A stretch of DNA of 64,000 nucleotides, from the NCBI RefSeq assembly GCF_937892565.1, contig NZ_CALAHQ010000043.1, forward strand, positions 1-64,000. Reading direction: 5' to 3'. Of this stretch, positions 56,186-64,000 are shown piece after piece. Origin of the DNA: an uncultured Roseicyclus sp. GTDB lineage: Bacteria; Pseudomonadota; Alphaproteobacteria; Rhodobacterales; Rhodobacteraceae. Under the pieces are notes generated by a model, which was not told the DNA's origin, ran no database searches, and saw nothing but the letters and a program-made list of their open reading frames with translations. Both the position numbers and the translations under genes were made by a program. Numbering within the stretch: position 1 is the first letter of the stretch; the number at the start of each line of letters is the position of its first letter.

Positions 56186-56210
56186 GGGCCGGCCCCGACA
56201 GGGCCGGCCC
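56186..56210 (-). terminator. Hairpin between system 2 binding-protein and permease genes
   Basis: GGGCCGGCCC (56186-56195), CGACA loop, GGGCCGGCCC (56201-56210): a perfect 10-bp stem whose arms are themselves palindromic. It lies 20 bp after the binding-protein stop, in the 69-bp gap before the permease. Confidence 0.65.
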
Positions 56211-56230
56211 CGATGCCGTGTGGTCGCGGA

Positions 56231-57169
56231 TTACTGGATGCCGACCATCTGCTTGTAGACGCCAGAGGTCGCAGGCGTGACCAGGAAAAAGCCCGTGTCG
56301 ATCCGCGCGGCGACCGGTTCGCCCCGCGCCGCAGCGGCCGCGGCCCGGATGCCCTGATAGCCCATCTGATAGAGCATCTGAGCCGTATTGGCATGAACCC
56401 AGCCCTGATCCATCGCGGCGATGGCATCGGAGGCACCGTCAAAGCCCACAAGCTTCACGTCGCCCGGACCGTATCCAAGGTTTGTCAGGGCCGCGACAGA
56501 GGCCATCGTGCCACCATCCCATGCGTGGACGATCATCTTCACGTCGCTGTTCTGGTTCAAAAGCGCCTCAACCCCGACCTGAGCCTGTTCGGAATTCCAC
56601 TCGGTCGGAACCTCGAGAACCTGAGAATTCGGACGCGCGGCGGTGAAGCCCGCCAAGAACCCGTTGCGCCGATCCTGACCCGTGGACTGTGCCTGGCTGC
56701 CGGTGACGTAGATGATCATGTCGCCATCTTCGATCAGCGTCGCCGCCACCGCGCCTTGCACCTTTGCCACGGCAAGGTTGTCGGTCGCCACGAAAGACGT
56801 GACTTCGGCCCCGGAAACGCCGGTGTCGATGGCGATGATCGGAATGCCCGCTGCAAGCGCATCATTGACCGCCGGCGCAATGCCCGCGCTGTCGGCCGGT
56901 GCGATGCCGATGGCGTCGATCCCTTGTGACACCATGTTCTCGAAAACCTCGAGTTGGCTGGTCAGGTCATCGGCAAAGGCGGGGCCCACCTCGACGATGT
57001 TCACACCTTCTTCGGCGGCCGCGTCGCGTGCGCCCTGGTTGATCATCATCCAGCCCGCATTCGTGGCCGATTTCGTGATGTAGCCGATGGTGATGTCTTG
57101 CGCATGGGCTGTGCCCACCGCCAGAGCCAGTGCGATGGCGGTCGCGGCCGCTAGACGAGACTTGAGCAT
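56231..57169 (-). CDS. Sugar ABC transporter substrate-binding protein, system 2
   Basis: 312-residue RbsB/FrcB-like protein: signal peptide MLKSRLAAATAIALALAVGTAHA-Q, then ITIGYITKSATNAGWMMINQGA, DAIGIAPADSAGIAPAVNDALAAGIPIIAIDTG and LVGFDGASDAIAAMDQGW. ATG 57169 follows GGAGGAACAAG. Only the binding protein and permease are on the minus strand; the ATPase is divergent at 57286, an unusual split. Confidence 0.9.
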   Translation of the reverse strand: MLKSRLAAATAIALALAVGTAHAQDITIGYITKSATNAGWMMINQGARDAAAEEGVNIVEVGPAFADDLTSQLEVFENMVSQGIDAIGIAPADSAGIAPAVNDALAAGIPIIAIDTGVSGAEVTSFVATDNLAVAKVQGAVAATLIEDGDMIIYVTGSQAQSTGQDRRNGFLAGFTAARPNSQVLEVPTEWNSEQAQVGVEALLNQNSDVKMIVHAWDGGTMASVAALTNLGYGPGDVKLVGFDGASDAIAAMDQGWVHANTAQMLYQMGYQGIRAAAAAARGEPVAARIDTGFFLVTPATSGVYKQMVGIQ

Positions 57170-57199
57170 CTTGTTCCTCCCGTTTGACACTTTTGTCGA

Positions 57200-57224
57200 T
57201 TGCATTCAATAATATTTCAAGCAA
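57200..57224. promoter_or_regulatory. AT-rich divergent promoter region of system 2 with imperfect dyad
   Basis: TTGC (57200-57203) and GCAA (57221-57224) bound an AT-rich 25-bp stretch with partly symmetric interior, in the 116-bp gap between the divergent binding-protein and ATPase genes. TTGACA at 57184-57189 could be a -35 element for the plus-strand operon, to which the SorC gene belongs. Confidence 0.35.
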
Positions 57225-57285
57225 CACCAACTGCCCCGCGCCTGTCAAGCCGGGGACGAGGCCCGACAGGGCGCGGGGGGAGAAC

Positions 57286-58068
57286 ATGGCAACTGACGAA
57301 GGCGTCGTTCTCGAGACGCGGGGCCTGACCAAGCATTATGGCGGGGTCGAGGCGCTGACCGGGGCGGATTTCACGATTCGCCGCGGCGAGCATGTCGCCA
57401 TCGTCGGCGACAACGGCGCGGGAAAGTCGACCTTCGTGCGCAACATCACCGGCGTGGAGCGGCCGACCTCGGGGTCGATCCTGTTCGAAGGCCAGGATGT
57501 GCAGTTCCGCGCGCCCATCGATTCGCGCAACCACGGGATCGAGACGGTGTATCAAAACCTTGCGCTTGCCGATCATCTGGACGTGCCATCGAACATCTTT
57601 CTGGGGCGTGAAGCCTATTACTTTCGCCTTGGGCCGCTGTCGTGGCTCAACAAACGCAAGATGCGGCGCGAGGCAGAGCGCGTGCTGGAACGCACGGGCA
57701 TCAAGATACCCGACCTGACCCAACCCCTGATGAGCATGTCCGGCGGCCAGCGCCAGTGCGTCGCGATCAGCCGGGCCGCGGGATGGGGCGCCAAGCTCAT
57801 CATCATGGACGAACCCACCGCAGCCCTTGGCATTCAGGAAACGACGCGGGTCGAGACAATCATCAAAGGCCTGAAAGAACAGGGGATTCCAGTGATCCTG
57901 ATCTCCCACAACCTCAGGCAAGTGTTCAAGCTGGTGGACCGGATCGTGGTGTTCCGGCGCGGGCGGATCGTGGGCTCGCTCGACGCAAAGACGACCGATG
58001 GCAATGCGGTCGTGTCGCTCATCACCGGGATCGATCAGGGCGTCCATGCCGACGCCAGTTATATTTGA
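57286..58068 (+). CDS. CUT2-type ABC transporter ATP-binding protein (single NBD, FrcA-like), system 2
   Basis: 260 residues, a single nucleotide-binding domain as in FrcA: Walker A GDNGAGKST, Q-loop ETVYQNLALADHLDV, signature MSGGQRQCVAIS, Walker B LIIMDEPTAALG and switch SHNLRQVF. ATG 57286 has GGGGGGAG upstream; the open frame before it lies in the promoter region. It leads the plus-strand operon ATPase-mutarotase-kinase-SorC and must pair with the divergently encoded permease. Confidence 0.9.
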   Translation: MATDEGVVLETRGLTKHYGGVEALTGADFTIRRGEHVAIVGDNGAGKSTFVRNITGVERPTSGSILFEGQDVQFRAPIDSRNHGIETVYQNLALADHLDVPSNIFLGREAYYFRLGPLSWLNKRKMRREAERVLERTGIKIPDLTQPLMSMSGGQRQCVAISRAAGWGAKLIIMDEPTAALGIQETTRVETIIKGLKEQGIPVILISHNLRQVFKLVDRIVVFRRGRIVGSLDAKTTDGNAVVSLITGIDQGVHADASYI

Positions 58069-58075
58069 GGTCATC

Positions 58076-59164
58076 ATGGCGGTCATCATTCCCCTTTTGT
58101 CTTCGGATTTTCCCGATCACGGCACCCGTGAGGTCGCGGTATCGGGCGGCATGCGCGCCGAGGTCTTTCGCTATGCGTCGGGCGTTGCGGCCCTGCGGCT
58201 GCTGACACCACGGGCCGACATCGTGGTCCTGCCGTTCCAAGGCCAGCAAGTGTGGCGCGCCGCCTTTGACGGGCGGGAGCTTGCCATGACATCGATGTTC
58301 GACACGCCCGTGGCGACGGACCATTATCTGTCGACCTATGGCGCGTTCTTCATCCACTGCGGCGTCACGCGGATCGGGCCACCGTCAGCCGATGATCTGC
58401 ATCCGCTGCACGGCGAATTGCCATTGGGGCAGTTCGAAACAGCCGAGCTGGTGATCGACGAAGCCGCGGGGCGGATCGCCGTCAGGGGGCGCTTTCGGCA
58501 CCGGATCGCCTTCACCGTGCATTACGAGGCCACCGCCGAGGTCAGCCTTGCGGCGGATGCCACCCAGATCGAGATCACGCTGGATGTGGTCAACAAGCGC
58601 GCCGCGCACCCGCTGGAACTGATGTATCTTGGACATGCCAATTTCCGGGCCGTGGATTATGGGCGCCTCGTCTATGCGGCGCACTACACCCCCGAGGATG
58701 TGGCCGTGCGACGGTCGATCCCGCCCCATATCAAGGCCGGCCCGGGCTATGCCGCCTTTCTGGCCGAGCTTGCCCAAGATCCTGTCCGCCACCACGTTCT
58801 TGATCCCGCCCTTCCGTTTGATCCCGAGGCGGTGTTCACCTTGCGCATGATCCCCGATGCCGAGGGCTGGAGCCACGCGATGCAGGTCCATCCCGAAGGT
58901 CATGCCGATTTCATCAGCTATGATGCGCGCACGCTGCCGCTGGCCATGCGCTGGATCTGCCGGACGGCTGACCAGCAGGGGCTTGGCATGGCGATGCCGG
59001 CGACCGCAGGCGTGGAGGGCTACGCGGTCGAAGCGGAGGCGGGGCGCATCGTGACGGTGCCGCCACAAGGTCACTGGCGGGCGCAGATGCGGATGGGTGC
59101 GCTCGATGCGCCCGCGGCCAGCGCGTTCGGCGCTCAGATCGACCGCTTGGCCGGACGGGCCTGA
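58076..59164 (+). CDS. DUF4432/aldose 1-epimerase-like protein
   Basis: 362-residue galactose mutarotase-fold protein. GVAALRLLTPRADIVVLPFQGQQVW, HYLSTYGAFFIHCGVTRIGPPSADDLHPLHGELPLG and ELMYLGHANFRAVDYG match the DUF4432 aldose-epimerase-like group; His in PLHGE is the kind of residue used for ring opening. It probably interconverts anomers of the imported sugar or a keto-form. GAGG lies six bases before ATG 58076 and the gene starts 7 bp after the ATPase. Confidence 0.8.
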   Translation: MAVIIPLLSSDFPDHGTREVAVSGGMRAEVFRYASGVAALRLLTPRADIVVLPFQGQQVWRAAFDGRELAMTSMFDTPVATDHYLSTYGAFFIHCGVTRIGPPSADDLHPLHGELPLGQFETAELVIDEAAGRIAVRGRFRHRIAFTVHYEATAEVSLAADATQIEITLDVVNKRAAHPLELMYLGHANFRAVDYGRLVYAAHYTPEDVAVRRSIPPHIKAGPGYAAFLAELAQDPVRHHVLDPALPFDPEAVFTLRMIPDAEGWSHAMQVHPEGHADFISYDARTLPLAMRWICRTADQQGLGMAMPATAGVEGYAVEAEAGRIVTVPPQGHWRAQMRMGALDAPAASAFGAQIDRLAGRA

Positions 59165-59166
59165 GA

Positions 59167-60126
59167 ATGGCAAAGCTGTGGTGCATGGGCGAGGCGCTCA
59201 TCGATTTCGTGCCGGTTTTGGCACCTGACGGGGGTCACGCCTATGCGCCGCGCTGCGGCGGCTCGCCGTTCAACGCGGCCAAGGCGGCCGCGCTGTCCGG
59301 GGCCGAGGTCGGGTTTCTGGGCGCATTGTCCACGGATCTTTTCGGCGAAATGCTGGCCGCAGAGCTTGCCCGATATGGCATCGACACCCGTCAGGCCCCG
59401 CGCCTGACCGCGCCGACGACCCTGGCCTTTGTCGACCTGCAGGCAGGCGAGCCGCGCTATGCCTTTTTCAACGAGGGCACAGCCACGCGGATGATTGCGC
59501 CCGACCCTGCCGCCTTTGCGCCCGCACCGGGGGATGTGGTCGAATTCGGGTCGATCTCGCTTATTGACCTGCCGGGCGCCGATCGCATCGCCGCCTTCGC
59601 CGAGACCATCGCGGGGCGCGCGATGATCGCGATCGACCCCAATGCGCGGCCGGGCATGACGCCTGAGCTTGCGGTCTGGCGGCAGCGGATCGCGCGCATC
59701 CTTGCCGTGGCCGACATCGTGCGCCTGAGCGTCGAGGATCTTGCCGCATTGGCACCCGACACCACGCCTGCACACTTTGCCGCCAACCTGATCGCACAAG
59801 GGGCGGGGCTTGTCGTTGTGACCAAGGGCGCAGAGGGGGCCGAGGCATGGACCGCCCACGCCCATGTCACGGTGCCGGGCTTTCGCGTCGCCGTCGTGGA
59901 CACGGTGGGCGCGGGCGACACCTTGATGGGCAGCTTGCTTGCACAGCTTGCCCTGGGCGGGCATACGCAGTCGGGGGCGCTTGGCGCGCTTTCGGCAGAG
60001 GGGCTTGTCGCCATGCTCACCCACGCGGTCGCGGCCGCATCGCTCAACTGCATGGCCTCTGGCTGCGCGCCGCCCACGCCCGAGGCTGTCGCCGCCTTTC
60101 TGCAAGCGCGGGCAACGACCACCTGA
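59167..60126 (+). CDS. PfkB-family carbohydrate kinase (fructokinase-like)
   Basis: 319 residues: N-terminal MGEALIDFVPV, the PfkB signature 1 region GGSPFNAAKAAALSGAEVGFLGALSTD, and C-terminal signature DTVGAGDTLMGSLLAQLA containing the anion hole and catalytic Asp. Fructokinase/ribokinase subgroup, so it should phosphorylate the sugar brought in by system 2. Two bases separate it from the mutarotase gene. An in-frame AAGGAG follows just after its stop, for the regulator. Confidence 0.88.
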   Translation: MAKLWCMGEALIDFVPVLAPDGGHAYAPRCGGSPFNAAKAAALSGAEVGFLGALSTDLFGEMLAAELARYGIDTRQAPRLTAPTTLAFVDLQAGEPRYAFFNEGTATRMIAPDPAAFAPAPGDVVEFGSISLIDLPGADRIAAFAETIAGRAMIAIDPNARPGMTPELAVWRQRIARILAVADIVRLSVEDLAALAPDTTPAHFAANLIAQGAGLVVVTKGAEGAEAWTAHAHVTVPGFRVAVVDTVGAGDTLMGSLLAQLALGGHTQSGALGALSAEGLVAMLTHAVAAASLNCMASGCAPPTPEAVAAFLQARATTT

Positions 60127-60173
60127 AGGAGACCGTCAAACTGGCCCGACTGCCGCGCCCACCGCAGACGACG

Positions 60174-61139
60174 ATGACCGATGACGGCGCGCTAAGGCTG
60201 CGCGCGGCGTGGTTCTATTACAACCGGGGCATGACGCAAAAAGACATCGCTGACCGGCTGGGCATCAGCCGATCCAGCGTGATCCGCTTGCTGGAGGAGG
60301 CGCGCCGCAGGGCGGAGGTTCAAATCTGGATCGACACGCCCCCCGGCGAGCTGTCGGATCTTGCCATGGCGCTGGAGGAACAATTCGGGCTGGATCGGGC
60401 GATCGTGGTGCCCGGAGAGGGAAACCCGGATCAGACGGCGCGCGATGTGGGATCGGCCTTGGGCCGGTTCTTGTCGCACCGCATCACCGAAGCAATGACC
60501 GTTGGCGTCGGCTGGGGCCGGACGCTTGATGCCTCGCTCATGGCGTTGCGGCCACCACGGCTTGACGGGGTGCGGGTGGTGTCGCTTTTGGGTGGGGTGA
60601 TCGAGACCAAGGGGCTGAACCCCATCGATTTCGCCTGGCGTCTGGCGGGCGCGTTGGGGGGGGAGTGTCTTTTGTTTCCCGCGCCGCTGATCGTCGACAG
60701 CGCCGAGACAAAGCGCCAACTTCTCGAGGCATGTGGCCTGTCGCGCATCGCCGACGTGGCGCGCGGCATGGACATGGCGGTGATCAGTTGCGGCGACATC
60801 GGAACCACCGGCACATCGTTGAGCCAGGGTTTCTTGTCGGCCGAGGATTATCGCGGGTTGGTTGCGGCCGGTGCGGTCTGTGACACGATGTGCCATTTTC
60901 TCGATGCCACGGGCAAAAGCGTGGATCATCCCGTGCAGCAGCGGGTGATGTCCGTGGGGCTCGATGTGGTTGCCGGGGCCGGGCACGTCGTGCTGGCCTC
61001 GGGCGGGGCGCGACGGGCGGCGGCGATCCGCGCCACCATAGCGCGCATCGGCTGCCACACGCTGATCACCGACGAGGCGGCAGCACGCGCCCTAATCGAT
61101 GGCGAGCGCGCCGCGGATCAGGCGATTGACCGCCCCTGA
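60174..61139 (+). CDS. SorC-family sugar-responsive transcriptional regulator
   Basis: 321 residues from ATG 60174: helix-turn-helix MTQKDIADRLGISRSSVIRLLEEAR (about 20-44, read in parts) followed by a SorC-type sugar-phosphate binding domain (VGVGWGRTLDASL, VSLLGGVIETKGLNPIDFAWRLA, FPAPLIVDSAETK). Start is debatable: AAGGAG at 60126-60131 is 43 bases from this ATG but nine bases from an in-frame CTG at 60141 that would add 11 residues. Its last 48 bases overlap the convergent hydrolase gene. Confidence 0.85.
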   Translation: MTDDGALRLRAAWFYYNRGMTQKDIADRLGISRSSVIRLLEEARRRAEVQIWIDTPPGELSDLAMALEEQFGLDRAIVVPGEGNPDQTARDVGSALGRFLSHRITEAMTVGVGWGRTLDASLMALRPPRLDGVRVVSLLGGVIETKGLNPIDFAWRLAGALGGECLLFPAPLIVDSAETKRQLLEACGLSRIADVARGMDMAVISCGDIGTTGTSLSQGFLSAEDYRGLVAAGAVCDTMCHFLDATGKSVDHPVQQRVMSVGLDVVAGAGHVVLASGGARRAAAIRATIARIGCHTLITDEAAARALIDGERAADQAIDRP

Positions 61140-61826
61140 CCTTTCGATATGGGGCAAATGCCCCGTGGCGGGGATCACATGGGGGTGCACACCCAGCACA
61201 GCGCCCTGCGGACAGGGAAGCACACGATCCGCCTCGCCCCAGATGACGGTGACGGGCGCGACGGGCGGCGCTTGTTCCAGTGCCGCGTGGCCAAGCGCCT
61301 GTGCCACAGTGCGCAGCGCGGCGCGTCGGCCCGGCACATCGAGCGAAGACAGCACATGCGCGATCATCGGCGCGACGACCGCGGGCCGTTCCGCAAGACA
61401 CCCCAGCACCTCGGCGGCGTCAGCGGCAGAGCCGATCGCGGGGAACCTGTCTTGAAACCCCGATACCCCCGGCGGCCCGACCGCTGCGGGGGCTATCAGC
61501 ACCAGTGCCGTGATCCGCTCGGGCATCAGCCGCGCCAGATGCAATGCCACCGCGCCACCCAGCGAATGACCGATGACGGCAAGGCCCCCGCCCAGTTCGC
61601 CCGCAACCCCCGCGAGCGCCGTGGCAAGTGCGGCCGCGCTGCCATCACCGACGGCGTTGCCCGCGCCGCCGTGGCCCGGCAAATCCACCGCCCAGACGGT
61701 TCTTGTGCCGATCAACGCATGGGCATTGGCGGCCCAGCCGAAGCGGTCGGCGCCAAAACCATGCACAAACAGCACGGGCGGCCCTTCGCCACCCAAACGG
61801 TGCAGCACAGCGGGCGAAAGGGTCAT
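61092..61826 (-). CDS. Alpha/beta hydrolase, AcoC-like E2 catalytic half
   Basis: 244-residue alpha/beta hydrolase: oxyanion FVHGFGADRFGW, nucleophile Ser88 in IGHSLGGAVAL, acid in WGEADRVLP and His223 in ATGHLPHIE. Sequence and neighbours resemble the C-terminal hydrolase-fold half of AcoC, the E2 of acetoin dehydrogenase in Pseudomonas and Cupriavidus, where a lipoyl domain precedes it in the same chain. Here the lipoyl domain is a separate gene with a four-base overlap (61823-61826). Generic hydrolase is the alternative. Confidence 0.78.
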   Translation of the reverse strand: MTLSPAVLHRLGGEGPPVLFVHGFGADRFGWAANAHALIGTRTVWAVDLPGHGGAGNAVGDGSAAALATALAGVAGELGGGLAVIGHSLGGAVALHLARLMPERITALVLIAPAAVGPPGVSGFQDRFPAIGSAADAAEVLGCLAERPAVVAPMIAHVLSSLDVPGRRAALRTVAQALGHAALEQAPPVAPVTVIWGEADRVLPCPQGAVLGVHPHVIPATGHLPHIERSGAVNRLIRGALAID

Positions 61827-62050
61827 TCGATCCGGGCCAGGACAGTGCCGACCTCGGCGATGTCACCTTCCGCGATCAAGATGCGCAGCTTGCCCGACGC
61901 CGGAGCCTCAAGGTCGATGGCCATCTTGGTGGTGCTGATCGAGACCACAGGCTCGCCTTGCACGACCTCTGCGCCATCGGGCCTGAACCATTCACTGACT
62001 TCGGCCTCGGTGATTTCATTGCCAAGTTGCGGGACAGGCAGAAGGGTCAT
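61823..62050 (-). CDS. Free-standing lipoyl-domain protein
   Basis: 75 residues forming one biotinyl/lipoyl domain: VPQLGNEITEAEVSEWFRPDG, lipoylation Lys42 in STTKMAIDLEAPASG, and LIAEGDIAEVGTVLARIE. No linker, peripheral-subunit-binding or acyltransferase domain follows, so it is a lone swinging arm. It lies 12 bp after the E1 gene and overlaps the hydrolase by four bases, so the three are one unit. The TKM motif indicates lipoyl rather than biotin (which prefers MKM). Confidence 0.88.
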   Translation of the reverse strand: MTLLPVPQLGNEITEAEVSEWFRPDGAEVVQGEPVVSISTTKMAIDLEAPASGKLRILIAEGDIAEVGTVLARIE

Positions 62051-62062
62051 GTCATTGCTCCG

Positions 62063-64000
62063 TCAAAGGCCGACGCGGGCCAGCGCAAGTTCATCCCAAT
62101 CCCGCACACCCCGCCTGTTGGCGCGGTGGTCGGGGAAGAAATCGGCCATCACCGCATCGACGATGTCGATGGCCTGCGGGAAATAGGTGGTTTCCATGTC
62201 GGCGCCGGGAACGATCCAGTTGGGCGCGCCGATCACGCGCGGTGGCGCGACAAGATGGGCAAAGCCATGCCGGGCGACGGTGGCCGCCGCCGTCTGCGCA
62301 AAGCTGCCGCGTTCCGAGGCTTCGGTCACGATCGCAAAGCGGCCCGTCCGCGCCACGCTGTCAAGCACGGGCTGATAGTCAAAGGGAACAAGGGTGCGGG
62401 CGTCGATCACCTCGACCTCGATGCCTGCGACCGACAGCTCGGCCGCTGCGGCCAGCGCGGGGTATAGCGCCGGACCGATGGTCAGAATGGTGACATCGCG
62501 CCCCGCACGCTTCACCTCGGGCGTGCCAAAGGCGATGCGGTAGGGATCCACTGGCACGCCGTCGGGCCGAAATGTCTCGACCTTGTCGTAAAGCCGCTGG
62601 CTTTCGAAAACCACAACCGGGTCTTCGGAGGCAAGTGCCGTGGCCATCAGACCCTTCGCATCATAGGGCGTCGCCGGGTAGACGACCTTGAGGCCCGGAA
62701 TATGGGTGATCAGCCCGGTCCAGTCTTGCGAGTGCTGGGCACCGTATTTGGAACCGATCGACGCGCGCAGCACGACCGGAAGCGACATCTGACCGCCCGA
62801 CATGGCCTGCCATTTGGCCATCTGGTTGAAAATCTCGTCACCGGCACGGCCGATGAAATCGGCATACATCAGTTCAACAAGCGAACGGCCGCCTTCCATC
62901 GCATGGCCCACCGCCGCAGCCACGATCGCGGCCTCGGAAATCGGGGAATTGAACAGGCGGTGATGCGGCAAGATGTCGGAAAAACCCCGATAGACCCCAA
63001 AGGCCCCACCCCATTCGCGGCACTCTTCGCCCCATGCGACAAGGCGCTCATCATGGGTCATGTGGTGCAAGATCGCCTCGGCCAGCCCATCGCGCAAGGT
63101 GATGGCGCGCAAGGGGGGCATCTCTTCGCCGGCCTCGGTCAGGCCCGAGCGCGCCTTGCGGGCCAGACCGCGCAGCGCGGCCGAGGCGGCCGGGTCCCCG
63201 ACGCCCGGCGCCCGGTCGGTGGGCAGGGTCGTGTGGCGATTGGAAAACATGAGCCGACCGATCCGTGTCGGGTCTGCGGCGACATCGACGGGTGGTGCGT
63301 GCCTTGGATCGACGACCGCGCGGGTGACGGCCGCGATCCGCCGGGCCACGTCCTGGCGCATGGCTTCGCCCTGTTGGGGGGCAAGCACGCCCGCTGCCTC
63401 AAGGGTTTCGGCAAAGCGGCGGATCGGGTCGATGTCTTCCCAAAGCTTGATCTCTTCGCGGGTGCGATAGGCGTTGGCATCTGTCGTCGAATGCCCGCAA
63501 AGGCGATAACACTCCACATCGAGAAGTGCGGGGCCATCGCCCGTCACCAGCAACCGCCGCTTGCGGGCGACCGCCTCGGCGACGGCCAGCGGGTTTGCCC
63601 CATCCACGGTTTCGGCATGCAGACCCGTGGGCGAGATGCCGGCGCCAATGCGCGACAGGCGGTCCCAGGCCATCGTCTCGCCCGAGGTCTGGCCGCCCAT
63701 GGCATAGAAGTTGTTGGTAAAGAAGAACAGGACCGGAAGCCCGCGACCGCCCCCATCCTGCCAGAGCCGGCCATATTGACCCATGGCGGCAAAGTTCATC
63801 GCCTCCCACACCGGGCCGCATCCTGTGGCCCCATCGCCGGCATGCGCGACCGTGATGCCACCATCGCGCACAAGCCGCCGCCGCAGGGCCGCGCCGGTCG
63901 CAATCCCGGCCGATGCGCCGACAATCGCGTTGTTGGGGTAACAGCCAAAGGGCGGAAAGAAGGCATGCATCGACCCGCCCATGCCACCGTTGAAGCCGTT
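62063..64000 (-). CDS. Thiamine diphosphate-dependent E1 alpha-beta fusion of an acyl-transferring dehydrogenase (N-terminus beyond window)
   Basis: At least 645 residues, open at the right edge. The alpha part has GGMGGSMHAFF, PNNAIVGASAGIATGAAL and the TPP motif GDGATGCGPVWEAMNFA ending in TNNFYAMGG, with LCGHSTTDANAYR. The beta part begins near LRDGLAEAI (about residue 290 of the visible part) and has GRSLVELMYADFIGRAGDEIFNQM, RASIGSKYGAQHSQDW, YPATPYDAKGLM and IDARTLVPFD. Fused E1 chains occur among branched-chain and acetoin-type enzymes. With the lipoyl protein and hydrolase downstream, it should cleave a 2-oxo or acyloin substrate. The E3 and any further genes may lie to the right. Confidence 0.88.
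   Translation of the reverse strand, partial: NGFNGGMGGSMHAFFPPFGCYPNNAIVGASAGIATGAALRRRLVRDGGITVAHAGDGATGCGPVWEAMNFAAMGQYGRLWQDGGGRGLPVLFFFTNNFYAMGGQTSGETMAWDRLSRIGAGISPTGLHAETVDGANPLAVAEAVARKRRLLVTGDGPALLDVECYRLCGHSTTDANAYRTREEIKLWEDIDPIRRFAETLEAAGVLAPQQGEAMRQDVARRIAAVTRAVVDPRHAPPVDVAADPTRIGRLMFSNRHTTLPTDRAPGVGDPAASAALRGLARKARSGLTEAGEEMPPLRAITLRDGLAEAILHHMTHDERLVAWGEECREWGGAFGVYRGFSDILPHHRLFNSPISEAAIVAAAVGHAMEGGRSLVELMYADFIGRAGDEIFNQMAKWQAMSGGQMSLPVVLRASIGSKYGAQHSQDWTGLITHIPGLKVVYPATPYDAKGLMATALASEDPVVVFESQRLYDKVETFRPDGVPVDPYRIAFGTPEVKRAGRDVTILTIGPALYPALAAAAELSVAGIEVEVIDARTLVPFDYQPVLDSVARTGRFAIVTEASERGSFAQTAAATVARHGFAHLVAPPRVIGAPNWIVPGADMETTYFPQAIDIVDAVMADFFPDHRANRRGVRDWDELALARVGL

Noticed and set aside
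54527-56929. 800-codon plus-strand frame opposite the system 2 permease and binding protein
   Set aside because: Arg/His-rich shadow translation of two membrane/periplasmic protein genes.

Overview
The window reads as chromosomal DNA of a GC-rich alphaproteobacterium, most likely a Rhodobacterales/Rhodobacteraceae member. This rests on the choXWV-betICBA osmolyte block, the cuyA-type cysteate lyase, clpP-clpX order, dense ATGA-overlapped operons and many AoxB-like catabolic transporters typical of that family; it is an inference from gene content, not from an rRNA gene. I see no tRNA, rRNA, insertion sequence, CRISPR or phage gene.

Layout. 1-3047: clpX (cut by the left edge) and clpP, then a decayed photolyase-related gene with an in-frame stop and a missing middle. 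3307-4521: glutaryl-CoA dehydrogenase. 4580-12912: a glycine-betaine block: ABC transporter choXWV on the minus strand facing betI-betC-betB-betA on the plus strand, with one BetI-type dyad between them; it imports choline-type osmolytes and converts choline sulfate to betaine. 12981-15984: a three-gene MoxR ATPase/VWA-type operon with an unknown membrane protein. 16169-21004: phosphomannomutase, then a tight four-gene operon of dihydropyrimidinase, VOC protein, hydantoin racemase-like protein and a DapA-superfamily aldolase that lacks DapA residues. 21204-24432: katG and divergent oxyR. 24490-28864: cysteate lyase plus amino-acid racemase, opposite an acyl-CoA ligase and a PanE-type reductase. 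28926-33638: 5-oxoprolinase-type fusion protein with a divergent MarR-like regulator and a perfect 15+15 bp dyad. 33694-37508: two alpha/beta hydrolases and thrS.

37849-40425 is a bufferin-type RiPP operon: a four-cysteine DUF2282 precursor (BufA1), MNIO/DUF692 enzyme (BufB), DUF2063 partner (BufC) and a DoxX-like membrane protein. 40711-49143 is a polyol/sugar ABC transporter with two ATPases, two permeases, a small membrane protein and binding protein, a dihydroxyacetone kinase, and a LacI-type regulator with matching operator half-sites.

49286-64000 is a large carbohydrate-uptake region: two complete ribose/fructose-type ABC transporters, an FGGY kinase, a PfkB kinase, a DUF4432 mutarotase-like protein, a SorC regulator, and an AcoABC-like 2-oxo-acid/acyloin cleavage module in which E1 alpha and beta are fused while the E2 is split into a free 75-residue lipoyl protein and a free alpha/beta hydrolase. 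This combination is the strongest candidate for an undescribed pathway.

Two non-coding themes recur: arrays of two or three perfect palindromes packed at gene ends (4525, 12912, 24441, 29286), and GC-rich hairpins just after solute-binding protein genes (6566, 46598, 56186).
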